Assembly (NCBI RefSeq): GCF_002300555.2
Contig: NZ_NTHN02000044.1
Location: 1-46,223, forward strand
DNA length: 46,223 nt
Direction of reading: 5' to 3'
Source: Alloyangia mangrovi
Lineage (GTDB): Bacteria; Pseudomonadota; Alphaproteobacteria; Rhodobacterales; Rhodobacteraceae
Below the pieces are notes generated by a model. It was not told the DNA's origin. It made no database searches and saw nothing but the letters and a program-made list of their open reading frames with translations. Each line of letters opens with the position of its first letter. The first letter of the stretch is position 1. The translations under genes were made by a program, and so were the position numbers. Positions 9,203 through 17,776 of this stretch are shown here, piece by piece.

Positions 9203-10933
9203 ATGAAAAATAGAGTGAAAGCCGCAGGGGCAGACGAACTCGCATCTGTCCGCAAGCAAAGCCGACCCTACTATTGGTTCGTCGGCATATTCAGTTTCTT
9301 TGTCAATCTCTTGATGCTCACAGGCCCGCTCTACATGCTGCAGGTCTACGACCGTGTGCTGGGGTCGCGTTCCGAAGCCACGCTGCTCGCCCTCACCGCG
9401 CTGGTCGTCTTCCTCTATGGCATGATGGGCATTCTCGATTACGCCCGCGGCCGGGTCATGGCCCGCGTCGCCGCCCGTTTCCAGGCCGCGCTCGACATGC
9501 GCGTGTTTGATGCGGTGATCCGGCGCTCGGCGGTCAAGTCCGACGAGCTCGCCGCCACCGGTCTCAAGGACCTCGAGGCGGTGCAGCGGTTCATCGGATC
9601 GCCGGTTCTCATGGCGCTCTTCGATCTGCCCTTCACCCCGCTGTTCATTGCCGGCATCTTCGTCTTCCACGCCTGGCTCGGCTATCTTGCCATCATCGGC
9701 GGCCTGATCCTTGTGGTCATTACCCTGCTCAACACCACGCTGAGCCGCAATCCGACCCTCAAGTCGAACCGCGCCGTGCTGCTGGCCGAACAGACCTCCG
9801 AGCAGATCCGCCTCGATGCCGAAACCGTGCAGGCCATGGGCATGCGCGGCGCCGCCTTCAACCGCTGGGACAAGGCACGCTCCGAGGCGCTGAGCGGCCA
9901 GATCTCGACCAACGACCTCGTCGGCACCTTCACCACGATGACCAAGAGCTTCCGCATGCTGTTGCAATCGGGGATGCTTGGCCTTGGCGCCTATCTGGTG
10001 CTGCAGAACGAGCTCACCGCCGGTGCGATGATCGCCGGCTCGATCCTGATGGGCCGCGCGCTCGCCCCGATCGAGCTTGCCATCGGGCAATGGCCGCTGG
10101 TCACCCGCGCCCGCAAGGGCTGGGACAACCTGTCTGAGCTGCTGGGAGAGATGCCGCAGGAGCCGACCCGCACCGCGCTGCCGAAGCCGCGCGCCCTGCT
10201 CGAGGTGCAGCAGCTCACCGTCGTCCCGCCGGGCGAACAGCAGGCCTCGCTGCGCCTTGTCTCCTTCGACTTGAAACCCGGCCACGCCATCGGCGTGATC
10301 GGCTCCTCGGGCGCCGGCAAGTCGACGCTGGCCCGGGCTATCACCGGGGTCTGGCGCCCCGCCGGCGGGCGCATCCGCCTCGATGGCGCGACGCTCGACC
10401 AGTACGACGAGGATCTCGGCAAGCACATCGGCTACCTGCCGCAACGGGTCAGCCTGTTCGACGGCACTATCGCCGAGAACATCGCCCGGCTCGCCGACGC
10501 CCCCGATCCGCAGAAGATCGTCGAGGCGGCCAAGAAGGCCGACGCCCACGAGATGATCCTCAAGCTGCCCAAGGGCTATGACACCCGCGTCACCGCCACC
10601 GGCGGGCGGCTCTCTGGAGGTCAGATGCAGCGCATCGGCCTGGCCCGTGCGATGTACGGCGATCCCGTCATCCTCGTGCTCGACGAGCCCAACTCGAACC
10701 TCGACAACGAGGGCAGCGAGGCGGTGAACGCCGCGATCCGCCGCCTCAAGGAAGAGGGCAAGTCGGTGCTCATCATGGCGCACCGCCCGGCCGCGATCCG
10801 CGAATGCGACCAGCTGCTGATGCTCGAGCACGGCGCCCGCGTCGCCTTCGGTCCCAAGGACGAGGTGCTCCGCGCGCAGGTCAAGAACCACGAACAGATC
10901 ACCCGGCACGCCGGGCCCGGAGGTGTCCGCTGA
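9203..10933 (+). CDS. Type I secretion system permease/ATPase (PrtD/HlyB class)
   Basis: This inner-membrane ABC protein energises one-step export of C-terminally signalled (often RTX) proteins. It has an N-terminal membrane domain with several helices (about 25-290 of 576 residues) and one nucleotide-binding domain with Walker A GSSGAGKSTLARAITG near 370, signature LSGGQMQRIGLARAM near 469 and Walker B VILVLDEPNSNLD near 491. There is no N-terminal C39-like domain, which places it in the PrtD rather than HlyB/LapB subgroup. ATG 9203 has GGAGAG at 9185-9190, rather distant; a TTG at 9182 would add seven codons. It overlaps the adaptor gene by one base. Confidence 0.9.
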   Translation: MKNRVKAAGADELASVRKQSRPYYWFVGIFSFFVNLLMLTGPLYMLQVYDRVLGSRSEATLLALTALVVFLYGMMGILDYARGRVMARVAARFQAALDMRVFDAVIRRSAVKSDELAATGLKDLEAVQRFIGSPVLMALFDLPFTPLFIAGIFVFHAWLGYLAIIGGLILVVITLLNTTLSRNPTLKSNRAVLLAEQTSEQIRLDAETVQAMGMRGAAFNRWDKARSEALSGQISTNDLVGTFTTMTKSFRMLLQSGMLGLGAYLVLQNELTAGAMIAGSILMGRALAPIELAIGQWPLVTRARKGWDNLSELLGEMPQEPTRTALPKPRALLEVQQLTVVPPGEQQASLRLVSFDLKPGHAIGVIGSSGAGKSTLARAITGVWRPAGGRIRLDGATLDQYDEDLGKHIGYLPQRVSLFDGTIAENIARLADAPDPQKIVEAAKKADAHEMILKLPKGYDTRVTATGGRLSGGQMQRIGLARAMYGDPVILVLDEPNSNLDNEGSEAVNAAIRRLKEEGKSVLIMAHRPAAIRECDQLLMLEHGARVAFGPKDEVLRAQVKNHEQITRHAGPGGVR

Positions 10934-12240
10934 TGTCGCAGACAACCGACAAGCGCTTCCCGCTTAAGAAACCGCTTATCCTGGGGCTTAGCGCCCTGCT
11001 CATCCTCGTCGGAGGCTTTGGCACCTGGGCGGCAACCACCAACATTTCCGGTGCCATCGTCGCCGGCGGCCAGATCCAGGTCGAGCGCAACCGCCAGGTC
11101 GTGCAACACCCGGATGGCGGCGTCGTGCAGGAGATCCTCGTCGACGAGGGTGACACCGTCGAGGAAGGCCAGGTTCTGGTCAAGCTCGACCCGACCCTGC
11201 TGCAGTCCGAGCTGAACATCGTCGAGGGCCAGTACTTCGAGCTCGTCGCCCGCCGCGCCCGCCTGCAGGCCGAGCGCGACAATTCCGACGAGCTGGCCTT
11301 TGACGAAACGCTGCTCAAGGTGGCCGAATATGACGACGAGGTCGAGGACCTGATCGAAGGTCAGCGCAACCTGTTCTTCGCCAGGCTCGAGTCGCTTCAG
11401 CGCGAATCCGATCAGCTGGCCAAGCGCCGCGACCAGATCGTCAACCAGGTCGAGGGCATCGACGCCCAGCAGACCGCGTTGAAAAGCCAGCTTTCGCTGA
11501 TCGAGCAGGAACTGGGCGACCAGAAGTCGCTGCTCGACCGCGGTCTGGCACAGGCCAGCCGTGTGCTGGCCCTCCAGCGTGAAGAGGCCCGTCTCGCCGG
11601 CGAAGTGGGTGATCTCACCGCCCAGAAGGCCGAGGCCGAGGGTCGGACCACCGAGATCGACATCGAGATCCTCAAGCTCGCGACCACCCGCCGCGAAGAG
11701 GCGATCACCCAGCTGCGCGACATGCAGTACCGCGAGCGCGAGCTGGCCGAGCAGCGCTCGGCCCTGCTTGAGAAGCTCAAGCGGATGGAGATTCGCGCCC
11801 CGGTCAGCGGCGTGGTCTACGGGCTGACGGTCTTCGCGCCGCGCTCGGTGATCCGGGCTGCCGATCCGGTGCTCTACCTGATCCCGCAGGACCGGCCGCT
11901 GGTGATCACCGCCCAGGTGCCGCCGATCCACATCGACCAGGTTCACGTCGGCCAGCAGGTGACCTTGCGCTTCTCGGCGCTTGACCAGCGCCGCACGCCC
12001 GAGACCTTCGGCACGGTGACGCAGATTTCGGCCGATGCCTTCACCGACCAGAACACCTCGTCCACCTTCTACCGCGCCGAGATCATGCTCGACGACGGCC
12101 AGATCGAGCGCCTGCCCGAGGGCACGACCCTGGTCCCCGGCATGCCGGTCGAGGCGTTCCTGCGCACCGCCGACCGCACGCCGATCGCCTACCTGGTGAA
12201 ACCCTTCACCGATTACTTCTCGAAGGCGTTCCGCGAGTAA
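10933..12240 (+). CDS. HlyD/PrtE-type membrane fusion protein of the type I secretion system
   Basis: The periplasmic adaptor links the ABC exporter to a TolC-type outer-membrane channel. The 435-residue protein has a short cytoplasmic tail, one transmembrane helix (about 17-37), a lipoyl half-motif around VVQHPDGGVVQEILVDEGD, a long coiled-coil hairpin (roughly 90-290, rich in Glu/Arg/Gln heptads) and the returning half-motif KMEIRAPVSGVVYGLTVFAP. The C-terminal beta-barrel region follows. Its ATG overlaps the stop of the ATPase gene (TGATG). The frame is open further 5' but that stretch lies inside the ATPase. Neither a TolC homologue nor a cargo gene lies nearby. Confidence 0.9.
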   Translation: MSQTTDKRFPLKKPLILGLSALLILVGGFGTWAATTNISGAIVAGGQIQVERNRQVVQHPDGGVVQEILVDEGDTVEEGQVLVKLDPTLLQSELNIVEGQYFELVARRARLQAERDNSDELAFDETLLKVAEYDDEVEDLIEGQRNLFFARLESLQRESDQLAKRRDQIVNQVEGIDAQQTALKSQLSLIEQELGDQKSLLDRGLAQASRVLALQREEARLAGEVGDLTAQKAEAEGRTTEIDIEILKLATTRREEAITQLRDMQYRERELAEQRSALLEKLKRMEIRAPVSGVVYGLTVFAPRSVIRAADPVLYLIPQDRPLVITAQVPPIHIDQVHVGQQVTLRFSALDQRRTPETFGTVTQISADAFTDQNTSSTFYRAEIMLDDGQIERLPEGTTLVPGMPVEAFLRTADRTPIAYLVKPFTDYFSKAFRE

Positions 12241-12262
12241 CCTGCGACAAGACTTTTGATCA

Positions 12263-12299
12263 GGGGCCGCATCCAACAGGATCGCGGCCCCTTTTCTTT
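12263..12299 (+). terminator. Intrinsic terminator of the type I secretion operon
   Basis: GGGGCCGC (12263-12270) pairs with GCGGCCCC (12284-12291). The stem continues inward as ATCC/GGAT with a one-base bulge and a 4-base AACA loop, and the hairpin is followed by TTTTCTTT. It lies 22 bases after the adaptor stop and separates that operon from the ridA-type gene. Confidence 0.85.
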
Positions 12300-12345
12300 G
12301 CCGCCGCCCGGGTCTAGCGTCCGCTCAAATCCAAAGGAGGCCCCC

Positions 12346-12807
12346 ATGACCGACATCACCGCCCGCCTTGAAGAGCTCGGCCTGACCCTGCCCGACGCCC
12401 CCGCCCCCGCCGCCAACTACGTACCCTACGTGCAGAGCGGAGCCATGCTCTACGTCTCGGGGCAGATCAGCATGGATGCGGACGGCCTGATCACCGGCAA
12501 ACTCGGCGACACGCTGGATGTCGAGGCCGGCGCCAAGGCCGCGCAGCGCTGCGCCCTGGCGCTGATCGCCCAGGCCAAGGCGGCCTGCGGCGGCGACCTG
12601 TCGAAGCTCAAGCGCGTGGTCAAGCTGGTCGGCTTCGTCAACTCCACCCCCGAGTTCACCGAGCAGCCCAAGGTGATCAACGGAGCCTCGGACCTGATGG
12701 TCGCGGTCTTCGGCGATGCCGGCAAGCACGCCCGTTCCGCGGTCTCCGCCGCGTCGCTGCCCATGGGGGTGGCGGTCGAGATCGAAGCGATCTTCGAGCT
12801 CGCCTGA
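12346..12807 (+). CDS. RidA family protein (YjgF/YER057c/UK114)
   Basis: RidA-type proteins are small trimeric enzymes; the best-studied member hydrolyses reactive enamine/imine intermediates. The 153-residue product belongs to the longer cytosolic subfamily. YVSGQISMDADGLITGKLG marks the first half, and the conserved Arg that contacts the substrate carboxylate is kept in HARSAVSAASLPMGVAVEIEA. The start ATG 12346 follows an excellent AAAGGAGG at 12333-12340. It opens an operon with the GDPD-like gene (one-base overlap), then the COG3146 gene and pterin dehydratase. The exact substrate is unknown, and many family members outside the RidA subgroup do not deaminate imines. Confidence 0.88.
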   Translation: MTDITARLEELGLTLPDAPAPAANYVPYVQSGAMLYVSGQISMDADGLITGKLGDTLDVEAGAKAAQRCALALIAQAKAACGGDLSKLKRVVKLVGFVNSTPEFTEQPKVINGASDLMVAVFGDAGKHARSAVSAASLPMGVAVEIEAIFELA

Positions 12808-13562
12808 TGGTCGGGCTGCCCGCTGCCTTTCTCGAGCGGCCCATCGCGCACCGCGCCCTGCACGACCTTGCGACGGGCCGTCCCGAGAATTCCCGCGCCG
12901 CCATCTCCGCCGCCATCGCGGCGGGATACGGCATCGAGATCGACCTGCAGCTCTCCTCAGACGGGGTGGCCATGGTCTTTCACGACGAGCGGCTGGAACG
13001 TCTGACCGGCGCGCGCGGACTGCTCGGCGCGCGCGATGCCGCCGAATTGTCCTCGCTGAAGCTCAAGGGCGGCGAGGAGGGCATCCCGACGCTCTCCGAG
13101 GTGCTCGAGCTGGTTGCCGGCCGTGTGCCCCTGCTCATCGAGATCAAGGACCAGGACGGCGCGCTCGGCCCGGATGTCGGCACGCTGGAGAAGGCCACCG
13201 CCGACGCACTGCGCGGCTACGAGGGGCCAGTGGCGGTGATGTCCTTCAACCCCCATTCCATGGCGCGGATGGCGCGGCTCGCGCCGCAGGTGCCGCGCGG
13301 GCTGACCACCGACGCCTTCGACCCCGAGGAGTGGTCCGGCGTCCCCGGCTCGCGACTCGAGGAACTGCGCGGCATTCCCGACTACGCCCGCACCGGCGCC
13401 TGCTTCATCTCGCACAGCTGGAAGGACCTCGACGCCCAGCGCGTCGCCGAGCTGAAGAAGCAGGGTGCCGCGATCCTCTGCTGGACCATCCGCACGCCCG
13501 AGCAGGAGGCACGGGCCCGCGCGGTGGCCCAGAACGTGACCTTCGAACAGTATCTCGCGTGA
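12807..13562 (+). CDS. Glycerophosphodiester phosphodiesterase family protein
   Basis: GDPD enzymes hydrolyse glycerophosphodiesters released from phospholipids to glycerol-3-phosphate and an alcohol. The 251-residue cytosolic protein has the catalytic set in order: AHRAL near 11-15, the metal-binding pair in IEIDLQLSSDG and the general-acid His in MVFHDERLERLTG. The C-terminal part of the TIM barrel, ILCWTIRTPEQEARA, is also present. It has no signal peptide, so the substrate is probably intracellular. The start overlaps the upstream RidA gene by one base (TGATG), implying coupled translation. Confidence 0.9.
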   Translation: MVGLPAAFLERPIAHRALHDLATGRPENSRAAISAAIAAGYGIEIDLQLSSDGVAMVFHDERLERLTGARGLLGARDAAELSSLKLKGGEEGIPTLSEVLELVAGRVPLLIEIKDQDGALGPDVGTLEKATADALRGYEGPVAVMSFNPHSMARMARLAPQVPRGLTTDAFDPEEWSGVPGSRLEELRGIPDYARTGACFISHSWKDLDAQRVAELKKQGAAILCWTIRTPEQEARARAVAQNVTFEQYLA

Positions 13563-13570
13563 GCGTGTCT

Positions 13571-13593
13571 TGATCCCGGCCGCGCCGGGATCA
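13571..13593. repeat. Perfect intercistronic inverted repeat
   Basis: TGATCCCGGC (13571-13580) is exactly complementary to GCCGGGATCA (13584-13593) with a CGC loop. There is no T tract, so it is not a full terminator. In the mRNA it would form a strong hairpin between the GDPD and COG3146 cistrons and might stabilise the 3' end or slow read-through. Confidence 0.5.
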
Positions 13594-13629
13594 GATACTC
13601 CCGCAGATGACCCGAGCCGAGATCACCGC

Positions 13630-14853
13630 ATGACCGATCAGAGCCCCAGCCCGACCTCCGAGCCGCCATCGGGCGACACCATCGCCGTCAATGTGCTGAC
13701 CTCGCTGGACCAGATCGCCGAGACCGACTGGGATGCCTGCGCCTGCCCCGAGGCGGCGCAGGGCGGGCACCCCGACGATCCCTTCACCACCTGGCGGTTC
13801 CTGCGCGCGCTGGAGCGCTCTGGCTCGGTAGGGCGCGGCACCGGATGGGACCCGCGCTACCTGGTGGCGGAAAAGGCGGGACGCATCATCGCCGTCGCTC
13901 CGCTCTACGCCAAAGGCCACAGCCAGGGCGAGTACATCTTCGACCACAGCTTCGCCCATGCCTACGAACAGGCGGGCGGGCGTTACTATCCCAAGCTGCA
14001 GATCGCCGTGCCCTTCACCCCGGCCACCGGGCGGCGCTTCCTCACCCGCCCCGGCCACGAGGCCGAGGGCATGATGGCGCTGGTGCAGGGCGCAGTGCAA
14101 CTCACCGCCGAGAACGATCTCAGCTCGCTGCACGTCACCTTCTGCACCGAAGGCGAGGCAATTGCCGGCGAGCGCATGGGGCTGCTGCGCCGCGTCACCC
14201 AGCAGTTCCACTGGCTGAACCGGGGCTATGCCGACTTCGACGGCTTCCTCGCCGATCTCAGCTCGCGCAAGCGCAAGGCGATCCGCAAGGAGCGCGCCCG
14301 GGCGCAGGCCTTCGGCGGCACGATCCGCACGCTCACTGGCGATGAGATCGAGCCCGAACACTGGGACGCCTTCTGGGCCTTCTACCAGGACACCGGCGGG
14401 CGCAAGTGGGGCACGCCCTACCTGACCCGCGCCTTCTTCGACGAGGTGCACGCGACGATGCGCGGCGACGTCGCGCTGGTGATCTGCGAGCGCGAGGGCG
14501 TGCCAGTGGCGGGGGCGCTCAACTTCATCGGGAGAGATGCGCTCTTCGGCCGCTATTGGGGCTGCACCGAGGATCACCCCTGCCTGCACTTCGAGGCGTG
14601 CTACTACCGGGCCATCGATTTCGCCATCGACCACGTTCTCTCGCGCGTCGAGGCCGGGGCGCAGGGCGAGCACAAGCTGGCGCGCGGATACCTGCCGAGC
14701 CAGACCCATTCGCTGCACTGGTTCCCCGACAAGGGGTTTGCCCGCGCCGTGGCGCACTATCTGGAGGCCGAGGCGCGGGCCGTGGATGAGGACATCGAGG
14801 TGCTCACCGCCTACGGGCCGTTCCGGAAAGACCACGGGAAGGACACCCAATGA
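13630..14853 (+). CDS. COG3146 (FemAB/GNAT-like) family protein
   Basis: This is the family once annotated as peptidogalycan biosynthesis protein, with a FemAB/GNAT acyltransferase-like fold and no firm biochemical role. The 407-residue protein contains family hallmarks: [34 protein letters not shown], the basic [14 protein letters not shown] and the C-terminal [20 protein letters not shown]. No signal peptide or membrane helix is visible. ATG 13630 is the first Met in the coding stretch; its ribosome site is weak. It overlaps the pterin dehydratase gene by four bases (ATGA), so both are in the RidA-GDPD operon. Confidence 0.85.
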   Translation: MTDQSPSPTSEPPSGDTIAVNVLTSLDQIAETDWDACACPEAAQGGHPDDPFTTWRFLRALERSGSVGRGTGWDPRYLVAEKAGRIIAVAPLYAKGHSQGEYIFDHSFAHAYEQAGGRYYPKLQIAVPFTPATGRRFLTRPGHEAEGMMALVQGAVQLTAENDLSSLHVTFCTEGEAIAGERMGLLRRVTQQFHWLNRGYADFDGFLADLSSRKRKAIRKERARAQAFGGTIRTLTGDEIEPEHWDAFWAFYQDTGGRKWGTPYLTRAFFDEVHATMRGDVALVICEREGVPVAGALNFIGRDALFGRYWGCTEDHPCLHFEACYYRAIDFAIDHVLSRVEAGAQGEHKLARGYLPSQTHSLHWFPDKGFARAVAHYLEAEARAVDEDIEVLTAYGPFRKDHGKDTQ

Positions 14854-15140
14854 CAGAGAAACTCTCAGACACCGGCCGCGCCACCATGCTCGCCCCGCTG
14901 CTCGAGAACGGATGGGAGATGAACGCCGCAGAGGATACGCTCTGCAAGACCTTCGAATTCGCCGATTTCACCGAGGCTTTCGGCTGGATGACCCGCGCCG
15001 CCCTCTGGGCCGAGAAGTGGAACCACCACCCCGATTGGCGCAACGTCTACAAGACCGTCGAGGTCAAGCTCACTACCCATGACGTGGGCGGTCTCAGCGC
15101 GCTCGACGCCAAGCTCGCGCGCAAGCTCGACTCGCTCTGA
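14850..15140 (+). CDS. phhB: Pterin-4a-carbinolamine dehydratase (4a-hydroxytetrahydrobiopterin dehydratase)
   Basis: The enzyme dehydrates 4a-hydroxytetrahydropterin, recycling the cofactor of aromatic amino-acid hydroxylases; in organisms lacking the hydroxylase it may act in molybdopterin or folate metabolism. The 96-residue protein has the complete signature, with the catalytic histidines in [18 protein letters not shown] and the following [10 protein letters not shown]. Its start overlaps the COG3146 gene by four bases. No phenylalanine hydroxylase gene lies in the window, so its partner is unknown. The gene is followed by a dyad-plus-hairpin element before the convergent peroxiredoxin gene. 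Confidence 0.93.
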   Translation: MTEKLSDTGRATMLAPLLENGWEMNAAEDTLCKTFEFADFTEAFGWMTRAALWAEKWNHHPDWRNVYKTVEVKLTTHDVGGLSALDAKLARKLDSL

Positions 15141-15207
15141 GCCAAGCGGCAGAGGTGCCCCACGCGGCGCCTCTTCCGCCCCGCACCGCGGCGGGAAGGT
15201 CGCAACA

Positions 15208-15295
15208 TGCGTATTTGGAAAGAGAAGAAGGTCAGGTCGCGCTTCTTCCCTTTGCAAATACGCACATCCGGCGGCAGCAGAAGCGCCGCCGGATG
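15208..15295. repeat. Convergent-junction dyad element, copy C
   Basis: TGCGTATTTG (15208-15217) is the exact complement of CAAATACGCA (15255-15264). Inside it, GAAAGAGAAGAAG (15218-15230) pairs at 11 of 13 positions with 15242-15254, leaving a loop of about 11 bases. Directly after the dyad, CATCCGGCGGC (15265-15275) forms a perfect 11-bp stem with 15285-15295. The same architecture of TATTT/AAATA outer arms, AAGAA/TTCTT inner arms and a GC hairpin next to the dyad recurs at 40432-40536 and 43876-43993. Its place between two convergent genes suggests a bidirectional transcription stop. Confidence 0.7.
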
Positions 15296-15304
15296 CGGTT
15301 TCGC

Positions 15305-15793
15305 TCAGATCGCCGACAGCAGCGCCTCGCCGCCCGACACCTCGCAAGTGCCGCGCCCGGTCTCCTCGTGGAAGACTTTCACCGTGCCGTCCTCGACATA
15401 CATCGCGTAGCGCTTCGAGCGGCGGATCAGCCCGGCGGGCTCGGCGGTGAACTCCATGCCGATCGCCGAGGTGAAGGCACAGTCCGCATCGGCGAGCAGG
15501 GTCAGCCCGGCCTCTGTCGCGCCCGTGGCCTCGCCCCAGGCCTTCATCACGAAGGGATCGTTCACCGAGATGCAGATGATCTCGTCCACGCCCTTTTCGT
15601 CAAAGCCACCCTTGGTGCGGATGAAGCTCGGCACATGGGCGACCGAACAGGTCGGGGTGAAGGCTCCCGGCAATGCGAAGATCACCACCTTGCGGCCCGC
15701 CAGCTTCTCGCCAAGCGATACCTGTTCCGGGCCGGCCTCGCCCAGTGTCAACAGCTCTGCCTCGGGCAGCCGGTCTCCAGCGGATAGCGCCAT
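15305..15793 (-). CDS. Peroxiredoxin (Prx5/glutaredoxin-dependent type)
   Basis: The protein reduces hydrogen peroxide and organic hydroperoxides through a peroxidatic cysteine. The 162-residue product has the Prx5-class active site LPGAFTPTCSVAHVPSF (peroxidatic Cys near residue 49), with the preceding Thr, and the downstream Arg in GLIRRSKRYAMYVEDG. Length and motifs fit the thiol-specific, glutathione/glutaredoxin-using group. A GGAG sits upstream of ATG 15793 on the minus strand; the open frame extends 5' without coding character. It is divergent from the flavoprotein gene at 15878, sharing an 84-base promoter region, which may point to a common redox function. Confidence 0.92.
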   Translation of the reverse strand: MALSAGDRLPEAELLTLGEAGPEQVSLGEKLAGRKVVIFALPGAFTPTCSVAHVPSFIRTKGGFDEKGVDEIICISVNDPFVMKAWGEATGATEAGLTLLADADCAFTSAIGMEFTAEPAGLIRRSKRYAMYVEDGTVKVFHEETGRGTCEVSGGEALLSAI

Positions 15794-15877
15794 GCCGTTT
15801 TCTCCATCATTTGCGTTTCCGACAGGGCGAGATATAGGTTTCGCGCAAATCACGGGAAAGCGGAAAAGAGGGCAGCC

Positions 15878-17090
15878 ATGGGGCATGTTGTTGTGATCGG
15901 CGCGGGACAGGCCGCGGCCTCGCTGGTGGCGCGCCTGCGCGGCAAGGGGTTCGAGGGCGAGATCACCGTGATCGGCGCCGAGGCCGAGCCACCCTACCAG
16001 CGCCCGCCGCTCTCCAAGGCCTACCTGCTGGGCGAGATGGAGAAGGATCGGCTCTACCTTCGTCCTCGTACCTATTACGACGAGCAGAACATCACGCTGA
16101 TGCTGGGTGAACCCGCCGTCTCGGTCGACACCGAGGCGCAGCATGTCATCGCCGGGGGGGCGCGAGATCGCCTATGACGATCTGGTCTTCTGCACCGGCT
16201 CCGCCCCGCGAGGCCTGCCCGCCGCGATCGGCGGCGATCTGGACGGCGTCTGCGTGGTGCGCGGCATGTCCGACGTCGACGCCATGCGCGCCCGCTTCGC
16301 GGCGGGCGCCCGCGTTCTGATCGTCGGTGGCGGTTACATCGGGCTCGAGGCGGCGGCGGTCGCCTGCAAGCTCGGCCTGAAGGTGACGCTGGTCGAGATG
16401 GCCGAGCGCATCCTGCAGCGTGTCGCCGCCCCCGAGACCTCGGATTGGTTCCGCGCCCTGCACAAGGGCCATGGCGTCGATCTGCGCGAGGGTGTCGGTC
16501 TCGGCACGCTGCTCTGCGAAGACGGCAAGGTCACCGCGGCGGAACTGACCGACGGCACCAGCCTGCCCGTCGATTTCGTCATTGTCGGCGTCGGCATCCT
16601 GCCCGAGACCTCGGTCGCCGAGGCCGCCGGTATCGAGATCGAGAACGGCATTCGCACCGACGCCTTCGGCCGTTGCTCGGTGCCGCACGTCTGGGCGGCG
16701 GGCGATTGCGCCTCCTTCCCGCTCGGCGGCGCACAGCTGCGGCTGGAAAGCGTCGGCAATGCCATCGACCAGGCCGAGGCGGTGGCCGACAACATCCTGG
16801 GGGCCGAGGTTCCCTACCAGCCCAAGCCCTGGTTCTGGTCCGACCAGTACGACGTGAAGTTGCAGATCGCCGGGCTGAACGCCGGCTACGACAAGGTCGT
16901 GGTGCGGGACGGCAGCGCGGGGCCGGTGTCGCACTGGTACTACCGCGAGGGCCAGCTCATCGCGCTCGACGCGATGAACGATCCTCGCGCCTACATGGTC
17001 GGCAAGCGGCTGATCGAGGCGGGCAAGAGTGCCGATCCCGAGGTGGTCGCAGACGCGGGCAGCGACCTCAAGGCGCTGCTGAAGCCATGA
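15878..17090 (+). pseudogene. Ferredoxin-reductase-type FAD/NAD(P)H oxidoreductase, frameshifted
   Basis: Joined across one frameshift this is a 403-residue rhodocoxin/putidaredoxin-reductase-type flavoprotein that passes electrons from NAD(P)H to a ferredoxin. It shows the FAD GxGxxA motif VVIGAGQAAASLVARLRG, PPYQRPPLSKAYL, the NAD motif LIVGGGYIGLEAAAVA and the second FAD motif VWAAGDCASFP. A run of seven G at 16154-16160 throws the frame: six G restore a continuous reading from VIAGG into REIAYDDLVFCTGS. Start 15878 has AAAGAGGG upstream. The stop overlaps rsmD (ATGA). The gene is otherwise pristine, so a sequencing error is at least as likely as true inactivation. Confidence 0.88.
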
Positions 17091-17644
17091 GGATCATCGC
17101 CGGAGACTGGCGCGGACGCGCGCTCACCGCCGTCGGCAAGGGCGATCCCGGCGCGCATCTGCGCCCCACCACCGACCGGGTGCGCGAGAGCCTGTTCAAC
17201 ATGCTCGGCGGCGGACGCTTCGGCGAGCCCTTCGAGGGCGCGGTGGTGCTCGATCTCTTCGCCGGGACCGGCGCGCTGGGGCTCGAGGCCCTGTCGCGCG
17301 GGGCAACCTCGGCGACCTTCGTGGATGACGGCCGCGTGGCGCAGAAACTCATCAAGCAGAACATCCGGCTGCTCGGCTGCGCAGACCGCGCCCGGACGCT
17401 GTCGTGCAACGCCACGCGCCTGCCTTCTGCCGAGGCGCCCGCGACGCTAGTCTTTCTCGATCCGCCCTACGGGCTGAACCTCGGCGCCAAGGCGCTGGAG
17501 GCCGCACGCGCGCAGGGCTGGCTTGCCCCCGGGGCGCTGATCGTCTGGGAGGAAAGCGGCCCGCAGGACGCGCCCGAGGGTTTCACCCCGCTCGACAGCC
17601 GCCGCTACGGCGACACCACGGTCACCCTGCTCGAAGCGCCCTGA
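17087..17644 (+). CDS. rsmD: RsmD, 16S rRNA (guanine(966)-N2)-methyltransferase
   Basis: RsmD methylates G966 of 16S rRNA in the assembled small subunit. The 185-residue SAM-dependent enzyme starts MRIIAGDWRGR and has the conserved LRPTTDRVRESLFNML segment, SAM motif I VLDLFAGTGALGLEALSRGA and the catalytic motif IV FLDPPYG, typical of exocyclic amino methyltransferases. ATG 17087 overlaps the stop of the preceding flavoprotein by four bases. The roughly 130-base gap after it separates it from pyrB. Confidence 0.94.
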   Translation: MRIIAGDWRGRALTAVGKGDPGAHLRPTTDRVRESLFNMLGGGRFGEPFEGAVVLDLFAGTGALGLEALSRGATSATFVDDGRVAQKLIKQNIRLLGCADRARTLSCNATRLPSAEAPATLVFLDPPYGLNLGAKALEAARAQGWLAPGALIVWEESGPQDAPEGFTPLDSRRYGDTTVTLLEAP

Positions 17645-17776
17645 TCCTTCGTCCCGGGACAACTGCTCCGAAATCGCATGGTGACGTGGAAGGCGGGCCT
17701 TTGCCGCCATTTCGCAACCACTTGTCGCGCGGGCCCTGCGTTTCTATAACCGCGACAACTCAAGGGGAGCCGTTCC

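Noticed and set aside
13571-13593. Terminator inside the RidA operon
   Set aside because: Perfect stem but no T tract, and the downstream gene is tightly linked in function and spacing.
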